21,326 nucleotides of DNA from CBDHHC01 sp050633205 (GTDB lineage Bacteria > Pseudomonadota > Alphaproteobacteria > Rhizobiales > CBDHHC01). The notes beneath the pieces are model-generated. The model made no database searches. It was not told where the DNA came from and saw nothing but the letters and a program-made list of their open reading frames with translations. Numbering within the stretch: the stretch's first letter is position 1; each line of letters opens with the position of its first letter. This document shows positions 7,387-13,771 of the stretch, in pieces. The DNA lies in NCBI GenBank assembly GCA_050633205.1, contig JBOEGA010000101.1, positions 1 to 21,326 on the forward strand. Reading direction: 5' to 3'. The position numbers were made by a program, and so were the translations under genes.

Positions 7387-7722
7387 ATGAGCGACGGCTG
7401 GATTTCACAAATGAGAAAGGGGTTTGTTGAGTTCTGCATACTTGTTGCTGTGCGGGATGGGGCAGACTATGGCTACGCGATCTATAAATCCCTTAATGAA
7501 ACCAAGGTGCTAACCTTTACAGAAAGCACATTATATCCAGCGCTTAACAGATTAACGCGAGAAGGTTTTCTGACCAGTTATAAATCCTCCTCATCTTCAG
7601 GAGGGCCTCCAAGACGTCATTATGTTTTGTCTGATGACGGGAAGGTCAGGCTTGGTGAAATACAGGCCTACTGGGAGTTACTGAAGAAAGATATCGATGA
7701 ACTATTGGTGGAAAATAAATGA
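7387..7722 (+). CDS. PadR-family transcriptional regulator
   Basis: 111 residues from ATG 7387. The winged helix-turn-helix of PadR is clear: MRKGFVEFCILVAVRDGADYGYAIYKSL, ESTLYPALNRLTREGFLTSYK, then the beta wing (GGPPRRHYVLSDDGKVRL) and a C-terminal dimerisation helix. Upstream in-frame starts (TTG 7348, ATG 7351, 7354) would add a non-family leader; GAGGG just before ATG 7387 supports the shorter form. Its TGA overlaps the ATG of the next gene (ATGA at 7719-7722), so the two are translationally coupled. PadR proteins paired like this usually repress their own operon and respond to membrane or drug stress; the signal here is unknown. Confidence 0.93.
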   Translation: MSDGWISQMRKGFVEFCILVAVRDGADYGYAIYKSLNETKVLTFTESTLYPALNRLTREGFLTSYKSSSSSGGPPRRHYVLSDDGKVRLGEIQAYWELLKKDIDELLVENK

Positions 7723-8249
7723 CAAATCTTGAGAAGGCTTTAGGTGACAGGCTTAACAGTCACATCGGAGAAGTCCGGAAAGTTTTGAAAAATACCGGTG
7801 CCAGTAGTGAAGAGGTCGAAATTCTGACAGAGAATCTTTATGACCATGCATTTTCCAAGGCTGAGTCACTTCTGGATAAATACTCTGCAGAGGAAGCTGC
7901 GGAGCGTACTCTGGCTGGGTTGCAACCAGCTGAATCCTACGGCGAAAACAGTGTTCTGGCCAGTCAGGATGCAGAGGGTTCGGGGATTTCAGTTAAGACA
8001 ATTCTTGGTGTTGTAAGTGTCCTTCTTATGGGCGGCTCTCTCGCGCTGTCAGCTTTTCTGGCTGAGAAGATCATGTTTGATGTCCATCAGTCCGGGGCGG
8101 TATTCCTGTTTGGCCAGATTCTGGCATTTGGTATCGGGATTGCTGCATTGCCGAGCCTTCTGGGGCGCGCAGGCGCTTTATGCTCTGCGTTTATGCTGCT
8201 GTTTTTGATAACCGGGTTTTTGTGGAAATTTTTTTCAGGAACCGGGTGA
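7719..8249 (+). CDS. PadR-coupled membrane protein with N-terminal helical (HAAS-like) domain
   Basis: 176 residues. Residues 1-75 are a soluble all-helical domain (LEKALGDRLNSHIGEVRKVL...AEEAAERTLAGLQPAESY) resembling the HAAS/DUF1700-type domain typically encoded next to PadR regulators. It is followed by three hydrophobic helices at about 90-112, 122-142 and 150-170 (GVVSVLLMGGSLALSAF; GAVFLFGQILAFGIGIAAL; LCSAFMLLFLITGFLW). The start overlaps the PadR stop by four bases. It is probably an inner-membrane protein working with the regulator, possibly as its sensor or anti-regulator; that role is inferred from the arrangement only. Confidence 0.8.
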   Translation: MTNLEKALGDRLNSHIGEVRKVLKNTGASSEEVEILTENLYDHAFSKAESLLDKYSAEEAAERTLAGLQPAESYGENSVLASQDAEGSGISVKTILGVVSVLLMGGSLALSAFLAEKIMFDVHQSGAVFLFGQILAFGIGIAALPSLLGRAGALCSAFMLLFLITGFLWKFFSGTG

Positions 8250-8272
8250 ACCTTTTCCGGGTCTGAGCAGAC

Positions 8273-8307
8273 GAACTCTTCAGTGATTTAACATAAATGA
8301 GGAGTTC
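8273..8307 (+). promoter_or_regulatory. Leader stem-loop covering the ribosome-binding site of the 8314 gene
   Basis: GAACTCTTCA (8273-8282) pairs with TGAGGAGTTC (8298-8307), 10 bp with one G-U, leaving a 15-nt loop. The 3' arm contains the AGGAG that is the only clear Shine-Dalgarno before ATG 8314, so folding would hide it. Confidence 0.4.
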
Positions 8308-8313
8308 AGGGTT

Positions 8314-8622
8314 ATGAAGACGGTCGCTATTGGTGTTGTTTCTGTATTATTTTCCATACTGGCAAATGTAGCGATGGCCCAGTCTATCCCTGAAAGAGAG
8401 TGCAAGCCTGCGGTTCTCGGCAATGGTAAATCCTTTATTCAGCATGTTGCCAAACGCGATACGGTTCTTGACTGGAAGGCTAAAGTTCGTGATCTTTATG
8501 GTCCAGAATGGGCGAATTACGGGACAGCGAAAGTGAAGCGTTTTCCCTGCAGTACAGGCGGATGGTTCAAGCAGAATTGTGTGGTGCGTGCCCAGCCGTG
8601 TCTTGAGGTTGAAGGGTCTTGA
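8314..8622 (+). CDS. Small secreted cysteine-containing protein, unknown function
   Basis: 102 residues. A Sec signal peptide covers 1-22 (KTVAIGVVSVLFSILANVAMA, cleavage after AMA). The mature domain of about 80 residues has four cysteines (C30, C79, C89, C96), enough for two disulfides, and the pattern DWKAKVRDLYGPEWANYGTAK...CST that recurs in small periplasmic proteins of alphaproteobacteria with no assigned role. The ribosome site AGGAG is seven nt or more upstream inside a possible stem-loop (8273-8307). No clear operon partner: the upstream gene ends 64 bp before it and the globin gene follows 169 bp later. Confidence 0.8.
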   Translation: MKTVAIGVVSVLFSILANVAMAQSIPERECKPAVLGNGKSFIQHVAKRDTVLDWKAKVRDLYGPEWANYGTAKVKRFPCSTGGWFKQNCVVRAQPCLEVEGS

Positions 8623-8791
8623 GATGATAGTCTTATGCGAATTGTGCCGGCAATAGCTTATTTGTATGTCATTGTGCCATATGGGTGATGCATACCTGTG
8701 TTTTTTTGGGGCTGTTTATAGTTTTTCTCAATATCCTCAAAAAAAACTGTATTATCAATAATATGAATGTAATTACCCATGAGAAGAGGCC

Positions 8792-9214
8792 ATGACACCA
8801 GAACAAACAAAGCTGGTACAGGATAGCTTTATGCTTTTGAAGCGATGTCCCAGAGATCCAGCCGAGCTTTTTTACAAACGCCTTTTTGAAATCGCCCCTC
8901 AGGTCCGGCCCCTTTTTCCTGATAATATGGATGAGCAGAAAATCAAATTTTTTATGATGCTCAACTCTACTATTCTTAATCTGAAAAATCTCGATATTCT
9001 TGTTCCCTCCATTAAAGCCATGGGCAGACGACATGTCGGTTATGGCGTGACCGTGGATCAGTTTGGAGCGGTTAAAAATGCGTTTTTCTGGACGCTCGAA
9101 GAGGCGCTGGGTGAATGGTACTCGGCTGATGTAAGGGATGCGTGGATTGCGACCTATACTGCTCTGGAAGGGACTATGAAAGCGGGGATGGAGAGTGAGG
9201 AACTGTCATCATAG
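8792..9214 (+). CDS. Single-domain bacterial globin (Vitreoscilla haemoglobin/flavohaemoglobin-type)
   Basis: 140 residues with the complete three-on-three globin fold: A helix (PEQTKLVQDSFMLLKR), AELFYKRLFEIAPQVRPLF with the CD1 phenylalanine (F42) in LFPDN, and the proximal haem histidine H81 in MGRRHVGYGV. The C-terminal helices (FFWTLEEALGEWYSADVRDAWIATYTAL) match the globin part of flavohaemoglobins. No FAD/NAD reductase domain follows, so a separate reductase would be needed. Oxygen binding, NO detoxification or redox sensing are possible. GAGAAGAGG precedes the ATG closely. No FNR- or NsrR-type operator is evident upstream. Confidence 0.92.
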   Translation: MTPEQTKLVQDSFMLLKRCPRDPAELFYKRLFEIAPQVRPLFPDNMDEQKIKFFMMLNSTILNLKNLDILVPSIKAMGRRHVGYGVTVDQFGAVKNAFFWTLEEALGEWYSADVRDAWIATYTALEGTMKAGMESEELSS

Positions 9215-9223
9215 TCTTTCGCA

Positions 9224-9559
9224 TTATCCACCCTGTCCTGAATTCAAAATGCTTCCCATTACAGTTATTGTCATAAAGAAAATTGTCAGGCTCATGAAAT
9301 AGACAATATTGATGATAAGGAACAGTTTTTGTTTGAAGTCTGTTGGTCTGCTCCAGGTGAGTATCAGTGTCGTAGGGCAGTATAGTGTGCCTGCATATAT
9401 TATGGTCCAGTAGATGGGCAGGACTGCACGGTCATAGGGTGTCAGATGGCCGTCCGGGAAACCTTTTGTTGAAGCTTCCTGATATAGAAACCAGGTTAGC
9501 AGGAGCACTGCAATGCTGAGGATTGCCGACAGGATTTTGTTGGACATGCTGTGTTTCAT
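9224..9559 (-). CDS. Small membrane protein, three predicted helices
   Basis: 111 residues, mostly hydrophobic. Helices lie at about 8-26 (ILSAILSIAVLLLTWFLY), 48-70 (LPIYWTIIYAGTLYCPTTLIL) and 80-104 (FLIINIVYFMSLTIFFMTITV), with a short loop (KGFPDGHLTPYDRAV) after the first. The family is not recognised. It runs convergent to the globin gene, whose stop is nine bases away. The ATG at 9559 has no strong ribosome site; Met 5 (9547) is an alternative start. Confidence 0.65.
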   Translation of the reverse strand: MKHSMSNKILSAILSIAVLLLTWFLYQEASTKGFPDGHLTPYDRAVLPIYWTIIYAGTLYCPTTLILTWSRPTDFKQKLFLIINIVYFMSLTIFFMTITVMGSILNSGQGG

Positions 9560-9645
9560 TCCGGAAGTATGGCGAGTAAAAATGTTGTCTATGTGATATG
9601 TGGGGGTGTTTGTTTAAGGTTTGTTTAAAGGGGGGGAGGGGTAAA

Positions 9646-9984
9646 TCAGTTTCCAGTGCTTTCGATCAAGTCATCCAGGCCAGACAGTGTGACGGGTTCC
9701 TTGCCTGGTAATTTTACTGTCAGTTCCAGTTCTCCGCCCATTGCTTCAATATATTGACGCAGAGTTGATATGCGCATGTCTGTGCTGTTCTCCAAGCGGG
9801 ATAGGTTGGATTGGGGAACATCCAGTTTTTCGGACAGCATGGATTGTGTGAGGCCGAGGTCGCTTCTCAGTTCCTGCAGAGTCAGATATTGCTGTTTTAG
9901 CTCGATGGCTCTTTTGTTGATTTTCTGTCTGCGCTTTTCGGGGAGTTTGTCCCAGATTTTTTGCAGGTTCTGGCCTTTACTCAT
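9646..9984 (-). CDS. XRE-family antitoxin (HigA-like) of a RelE/HigB-type module
   Basis: 112 residues. A Cro/C1-type helix-turn-helix spans about 36-88 (TLQELRSDLGLTQSMLSEKLDVPQSNLSRLEN, then MRISTLRQYIEAMGGELELTV). The basic helical N-terminus (KIWDKLPEKRRQKINKRAIELKQQ) is typical of antitoxins that neutralise Gp49-like HigB toxins. Its ATG overlaps the toxin stop by four bases (ATGA, 9981-9984), giving the toxin-first order of HigBA operons. It should bind the toxin through its flexible ends and repress the operon through the AT-rich inverted repeats at 10345-10380. Confidence 0.9.
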   Translation of the reverse strand: MSKGQNLQKIWDKLPEKRRQKINKRAIELKQQYLTLQELRSDLGLTQSMLSEKLDVPQSNLSRLENSTDMRISTLRQYIEAMGGELELTVKLPGKEPVTLSGLDDLIESTGN

Positions 9985-10340
9985 GACTGTTTCTCCAATG
10001 TTTCGAGGTGTTGGTCGAAGCGTTCGTCTGCTTTTTTGATCAGTGTTTTGTAGAACTTTTTCTGACTTCCACCTGACTTGTCTCCTGCTACCAGTAATAT
10101 GGCGTTTCTTGCCGGGTCGAATGCGAAGGCTGTGCGCCAGACACCACCGTCTGCATTGAAGCGCAATTCTTTCATGTTGCTATGTTTTGAGCCGTTTAGC
10201 GTATCGGCGTGCGGTCTGCCGAGTTGCGGGCCGAAGGTGCTTAACAGCTCTGACAGGGCCAATAGCTCGTCCTGAACTTCTTCGGAAAGGTCCGAGAATT
10301 CGTCAGCAAAGTCAGGATGTAGGTCCACTGTCCAAGTCAT
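9981..10340 (-). CDS. HigB/RelE-type toxin (phage Gp49-like family)
   Basis: 119 residues. The chain follows the Gp49-like/HigB pattern: TVDLHPDFADEFSDLSEEVQDELLALSELLSTFGPQLGRPHADTL, then MKELRFNADGGVWRTAFAFDPARNAILLVAGDKSG and the basic C-terminus (KKFYKTLIKKADERFDQHL). Such toxins cut mRNA on the ribosome. The ELRF...WR...LLVAGDK core that carries the basic catalytic residues is intact, so it is probably active. It is the first gene of the minus-strand pair. The leader before ATG 10340 has no strong Shine-Dalgarno (TATATTCCT), which would keep toxin output low. Confidence 0.9.
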   Translation of the reverse strand: MTWTVDLHPDFADEFSDLSEEVQDELLALSELLSTFGPQLGRPHADTLNGSKHSNMKELRFNADGGVWRTAFAFDPARNAILLVAGDKSGGSQKKFYKTLIKKADERFDQHLETLEKQS

Positions 10341-10344
10341 AGGA

Positions 10345-10380
10345 ATATATCATAGTTGGTATATATCAGCAATGATATAT
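10345..10380. promoter_or_regulatory. Operator-like inverted repeats upstream of the HigBA-type operon
   Basis: ATATATCAT (10345-10353) and ATGATATAT (10372-10380) are perfect 9-bp inverted arms with an 18-bp gap. A third half-site, ATATATCA (10361-10368), lies between them in the same orientation as the first. They sit 5-40 bp before the toxin ATG and fit cooperative antitoxin binding over the promoter. Confidence 0.6.
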
Positions 10381-10457
10381 GTTGGGGTGGTTAATGGAGG
10401 GTTTATTTGGCAATTGTGAAGTGAATAAACCATCATGTGGATTAACAACATTCATTA

Positions 10458-10475
10458 TGTAAAGAAATATTTACA
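10458..10475. promoter_or_regulatory. Inverted repeat and probable -35 region of the DUF4258/HTH operon
   Basis: TGTAAA-GAAATA-TTTACA is a perfect 6-bp inverted repeat. Its right arm TTTACA resembles a -35 box, and a 15-17 bp spacer leads to CATATT/TATTGA at 10491-10498, placing transcription start almost at ATG 10507. Repressor binding here would block the promoter of the plus-strand module. Confidence 0.5.
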
Positions 10476-10506
10476 CTTTTCCTAGACTATCATATTGATA
10501 GGTTCT

Positions 10507-10845
10507 ATGATGGATAGCATTCAGGTTGGGAATTGGCCGGATGAGCCCCCAAGGACTTATCAGCTTATCGAAATTATACGTTCGCTTGCGGCGTCCGGCA
10601 GGCTTGTGCTTCTGGATCATGCAGAGGAACGAATGTATGAGCGTGATATTGATATGAATGACATTCTGACTGTTCTGAGGATTGGTGAGATTGTCGGGCC
10701 CATTGAGGCTGGTCGCAAAGCTGATGAGTGGAAGTGCAAGGTTACTGCTTCTCCAAATCTGAATTCCGGGCGAGAAATCGGTGTCGTTACCATAGTTATG
10801 AGTGCTTCCCGGCTGCTAATCAAGACCGTGGAATGGGAGGATTGA
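10507..10845 (+). CDS. DUF4258-domain protein, probable toxin of a type II module
   Basis: 112 residues from ATG 10507; the frame opens at TTG 10495, but an ATG pair (10507, 10510) is more likely. The DUF4258 signature is present: LLDHAEERMYERDIDMNDILTVLRIGEIV, then WKCKVTASP, GREIGVVTIVM and LLIKTVEW. This fold is related to RelE/BrnT-like ribonuclease toxins, with the His/Arg-rich helix proposed as functional. Only three bases separate it from the next gene, whose HTH family is regularly found beside DUF4258 proteins. Toxin activity is inferred from pairing, not shown. No good Shine-Dalgarno is seen, and transcription may begin very close to the start codon. Confidence 0.85.
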   Translation: MMDSIQVGNWPDEPPRTYQLIEIIRSLAASGRLVLLDHAEERMYERDIDMNDILTVLRIGEIVGPIEAGRKADEWKCKVTASPNLNSGREIGVVTIVMSASRLLIKTVEWED

Positions 10846-10848
10846 GAG

Positions 10849-11352
10849 ATGACCGATGTTAAACATTTTTCCGTTTCAGGGCAGGAAATTTCTGAAAAGC
10901 CATATCATTACCGGGCCTGCGGGCTTGATAACGTCTATCTGAAAAACGGGTATACGGTTGAGGAAACCGATTATGGGCGCGGGGTGATGATACATGATAT
11001 TCCCGGGCTGCACAGGGCCATCGGTCTGCATCTGGTTTCCGAGAAGAAGTTGCTGGGTGCACGGGAATTTCGTTTCCTTCGCAAGGAAATGGATTTTACG
11101 CAGGAAAAGCTGGCGAAGTCACTGCTGGTGGATGTTCAGACTGTCGCGCGGTATGAGAAAGAGCAAACGGCTATTCCGGGACCAGTGGATGGTATGATGC
11201 GGTTTCTGTTTGCGTTTTATCTGGTGCCTGAGGATGAGCGGCTTGCGGTTCTTGAGGATCTGAAGGATGAGCTTGAGGCGCGCGGGGTTGCTGATGATGA
11301 GGGGATGTGTTTTTCGTTGAGTGGGGATGTTTGGGGTTTTGGGTGTTCCTGA
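10849..11352 (+). CDS. MqsA/YgiT-like HTH regulator, probable antitoxin
   Basis: 167 residues. The N-terminal part (YHYRACGLDNVYLKNGYTVEETDYGRGVMIHDIPGLHRAIGLHLV) is the conserved non-zinc variant of the MqsA-like antitoxin head; the CxxC zinc pairs of true MqsA are absent. A helix-turn-helix follows at about 68-108 (FRFLRKEMDFTQEKLAKSLLVDVQTVARYEKEQT), then an acidic helical tail (PEDERLAVLEDLKDELEARG). GGAGG lies within the end of the DUF4258 gene, seven to ten nt before the ATG, so the pair is coupled. It probably neutralises the upstream protein and represses the operon through the repeat at 10458-10475. The last residues (SGDVWGFGCS) are unusual for the family. Confidence 0.87.
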   Translation: MTDVKHFSVSGQEISEKPYHYRACGLDNVYLKNGYTVEETDYGRGVMIHDIPGLHRAIGLHLVSEKKLLGAREFRFLRKEMDFTQEKLAKSLLVDVQTVARYEKEQTAIPGPVDGMMRFLFAFYLVPEDERLAVLEDLKDELEARGVADDEGMCFSLSGDVWGFGCS

Positions 11353-11520
11353 ACATATAGAGGTATTTTTCGTTACCGATTTTATTTTTGGCAGGCTCCC
11401 TAAAGCCTCTTTAGTTTGGTGGTTACTGGGTCCCATATATTTCCGCGGATATAGTTTCGTATATTACTGATAGGCATTGGCCGCGCAAATTATGGGATGA
11501 CAGCGGATGGGGCTATTTTT

Positions 11521-12264
11521 TTAGCATTCTGGGTAATGGTATAGCCATTTTAAACCAAATTTATCAAACCTCTGACTGAATCGACATTTTGCAAGATGGT
11601 TTTTATTGAATTGGCTTAAGCCAAACTTTTGGCAGGATTTATATAGCCTTTGTCTTAAACCAATCCCCTTATGTGCATCAAATTTATAGAGTGGCGTTCC
11701 TAGGGCGAGTGCCCTATTGAAGCATTGGTCTGTTTCATCATTTGAGATGGCGTATAGTCTTGTGGATTGAGTGATTGTACCATCTGGAAGGAGAGCTTTT
11801 ACTTTAAAAGAAGACTTGAAGGGGAATACTGGAACTGTCGGGGAGAAATTCCTGTACCAGCCAAACAAATATTTTCCATTCGTTAAAACGGGTTTTCCTG
11901 AAACCAGTTCGTTCGCTCGATAGGGATCAATGAAAATAAAAGGATCGTATTTGTGTTTTGTTTTTTGAAGTTGGAATAGTAAGGTTACTTCATCAGGTTT
12001 GTATAAGCTTCCTGACGGCATTGTGATTTCGAATACAATATTTATTCCGCCATAGAAATTTTTGTTTCTTTTAAATTTGATGAATTTAATGGTTGGAATG
12101 TTGCTGGTTGAGTTGTTTATGGGAAGTTTGACATGGTGACGGGCATCAGCCCATTTACCGGGATGAATTTCAAACCACATTCCTGCATGCGCCTGTGAAG
12201 ATAGCAAGCAGGTGGATATAATAGTTAGAGCAATGAAAGTATGCAGGAAAGACTTTTTAGGCAT
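11521..12264 (-). CDS. Secreted protein of unknown function in an AT-rich region
   Basis: 247 residues. A Sec signal peptide covers 1-27 (FLHTFIALTIISTCLLSSQAHA, cleavage after AHA). The mature N-terminus (GMWFEIHPGKWADARHHVKLPIN) leads into a beta-rich domain (IKFKRNKNFYGGINIVFEITMPSG; DEVTLLFQLQKTKHKYDPFIFIDP). The last 60 residues are helical with four cysteines (QCFNRAL, SCQKFG, KCRFSQ, YPEC) that could form two disulfides. No family is recognised. Codon use is clearly more AT-rich than in the flanking core genes, and no Shine-Dalgarno is seen before the ATG. Probably horizontally acquired and exported. Confidence 0.72.
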   Translation of the reverse strand: MPKKSFLHTFIALTIISTCLLSSQAHAGMWFEIHPGKWADARHHVKLPINNSTSNIPTIKFIKFKRNKNFYGGINIVFEITMPSGSLYKPDEVTLLFQLQKTKHKYDPFIFIDPYRANELVSGKPVLTNGKYLFGWYRNFSPTVPVFPFKSSFKVKALLPDGTITQSTRLYAISNDETDQCFNRALALGTPLYKFDAHKGIGLRQRLYKSCQKFGLSQFNKNHLAKCRFSQRFDKFGLKWLYHYPEC

Positions 12265-12506
12265 TTGTGTTTTTGTCGTTTGTGAGCACTTACCTCTTTG
12301 TATATTGGGTAATGGGTGAATGTTTGGCTTGTTTCAGCAATTTTTGTGCAGTGGGGTAAACTGGTAGGTTTTCGTTATCAGTGACTGCAAGAAAGAACAG
12401 TGAGGGAAGCTTACCAATCCATGTATTTTTTGTTGCCTGAAAATTTCACAGTCCTGCGGCGGTACTAACACCCACCAGAAGCAGGTTTTCCTACTTCCAT
12501 GCCATC

Positions 12507-12689
12507 ATGAATGAGAATATGCTGAGTGATGCTAATAAAATCAGTATCGCTATTTTTTCATTTTTGTTTTCTGGTTGGTATGAACATAAGGGCTTGATTA
12601 CAAATCACGTCCGGCTAGGAGTGGTTTTAAACATTCTCCTTCTTCTTACCTGGCTCATAGTAAGTGTCAAAATATTGTTTGGTAATTGA
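12507..12689 (+). CDS. Possible small two-helix membrane protein (weak)
   Basis: 60 codons with two hydrophobic stretches (ISIAIFSFLFSGWYE and LGVVLNILLLLTWLIVSVKILF). It starts with ATG AAT GAG AAT but lacks a clear Shine-Dalgarno, and its last 63 bases overlap the 3' end of the better supported opposite-strand gene. It may be real, a remnant, or a chance frame in AT-rich DNA. Confidence 0.25.
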   Translation: MNENMLSDANKISIAIFSFLFSGWYEHKGLITNHVRLGVVLNILLLLTWLIVSVKILFGN

Positions 12690-13211
12690 TCTGAATTCGT
12701 CTGAGCTTACATTTAACCCTCCTGAGCCAATTGATAACTCTATTACTTTATCTTTAACTAGTGGAATGAAGCTGAGCAGGATTTGGAATAGAGCTTGCGG
12801 TTTGAGTGGTATCGATCTTACAAAAGATCTCTTCAGGTAAATAGTAATACTGAAAGTGCCCAAAAAACCTTCCAATTTAAAAGGAAAAATACCTTGGACT
12901 TCACTCCAGGGGATAACGCTTGTTGAGAGGCGTTTGTCATATATTCCTTCTTTGGAGAATATTACTATTGGAGAAAATAGTGCAAGATTCCAGAATGAAA
13001 CTAGTGCCATAATAACAAAAAGCAGACTTGGTATTAATATCATACTGAGAAAAAGATATCGGATGATTTCGGGATATTCTCTTTTTGGTTCAACATAAAT
13101 CAGCAGGAGAATTGGGATAATTGCCACTGCTGTTGTGATTAGAGAAACAATAAATGATTTGAAACGGAATGCACCTATTTCGTATTTTTGTGATGTGTCT
13201 ATTGGTTGCAT
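12627..13211 (-). CDS. Membrane protein with PH-like domain (STM3941-like)
   Basis: 194 residues. Two membrane helices lie at about 16-38 (FKSFIVSLITTAVAIIPILLLIYV) and 50-76 (YLFLSMILIPSLLFVIMALVSF). They are followed by a cytosolic PH-like beta domain with the pattern IVIFSKEGIYDKRLSTSVIPWSEVQGIFPFKL, then a C-terminal FRSITKQYFDTYYEPGKK reminiscent of STM3941-family proteins. Function is unknown. AT-rich like its neighbour. No Shine-Dalgarno is evident. It is the second membrane/PH-like protein in the window (see 2335-3150), though the two show no obvious direct similarity. Confidence 0.68.
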   Translation of the reverse strand: MQPIDTSQKYEIGAFRFKSFIVSLITTAVAIIPILLLIYVEPKREYPEIIRYLFLSMILIPSLLFVIMALVSFWNLALFSPIVIFSKEGIYDKRLSTSVIPWSEVQGIFPFKLEGFLGTFSITIYLKRSFVRSIPLKPQALFQILLSFIPLVKDKVIELSIGSGGLNVSSDEFRSITKQYFDTYYEPGKKKENV

Positions 13212-13624
13212 TTATTAATCCGGGCGAGCAAGCTGATCTTTTGGCCCAGAATACATATCAGCATGGCGTTCAAAAGGCGGTGAAGGTGGATTATTCTTTG
13301 ATTTATTGGAAGATTCTTTTGGGTGAAATTTTGAGATTTGCCAACCCTAGAAAACTTTTTCTATCAACAACTGCTGGCATGAATGTAAGGTTGGGGCAAC
13401 ATTCCCCGACCTGCGTAGTGAAGCAAAGTACCTCAAACGTGAATCCACGTGCCTCGCACGTAACTAATCGGGCCTCAATTTCCGATCTGAAACCGCCCTT
13501 GCCAGCCTCATCTAAAAAATAAGAGCATTGAAAACATTGAGTTTATTTTCTCAATTGCCTCTACTTACCCCCCACCCATCACACGCATGTTAGCATGGAA
13601 CCCAAGAGGCCGTGCAGGTGCAAT

Positions 13625-13636
13625 TGCTCTTTGACA
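13625..13636 (+). promoter_or_regulatory. boxA-like antitermination sequence with no rRNA gene after it
   Basis: TGCTCTTTGACA matches the rRNA-leader boxA TGCTCTTTAACA at 11 of 12 positions and equals the form seen before alphaproteobacterial 16S genes. No 16S sequence follows within the next 100 bp, where the opposite-strand pnt operon ends. It may be a relic of an rRNA leader or a chance match. Confidence 0.35.
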
Positions 13637-13712
13637 TTGTTGGATAGATTTTTTTGGTGAACTTTTGAAGGTGGTTCAGAGTGGGACGTTTTTTGTTTTT
13701 TATACCGTTTGC

Positions 13713-13746
13713 AAAAACGTGTGGTCGGGGCAGGATGCCCCGACCA
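13713..13746 (-). terminator. Rho-independent terminator of the pnt operon
   Basis: Perfect 11-bp arms TGGTCGGGGCA (13722-13732) and TGCCCCGACCA (13736-13746) surround a three-base loop. On the minus strand the hairpin is followed by CACG and then TTTTT. It lies 25 bp after the pntB stop. Confidence 0.88.
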
Positions 13747-13771
13747 GCGGATAGGGTGATCGTGTGGCTGC

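Larger units (their letters stand above)
13212..13771. other. 560-bp stretch without a credible gene
   Basis: A plus-strand frame at 13169-13522 lacks family-like features and overlaps the start of the minus-strand gene, so it is not called. Visible items are a 9-bp hairpin AGGTTGGGG / CCCCGACCT (13388-13396 with 13404-13412), three ACGT cores spaced about ten bases apart near 13437-13462, a boxA-like sequence at 13625-13636, and the pntB terminator at 13713-13746. The composition suggests a decayed intergenic or former mobile region. Confidence 0.6.

Noticed and set aside
8623..8791. FNR- or NsrR-type operator upstream of the globin gene
   Set aside because: Only weak AT-rich symmetry (TATTA...TAATA); no TTGAT-N4-ATCAA match.
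11353..11520. Terminator after the DUF4258/HTH operon
   Set aside because: CTAAAG-CCT-CTTTAG (11400-11414) is a short hairpin without a following T-tract.
13169..13522. 117-codon plus-strand frame with a hydrophobic start
   Set aside because: Start is antisense to the PH-like membrane protein N-terminus, no ribosome site, no protein-like domain pattern.
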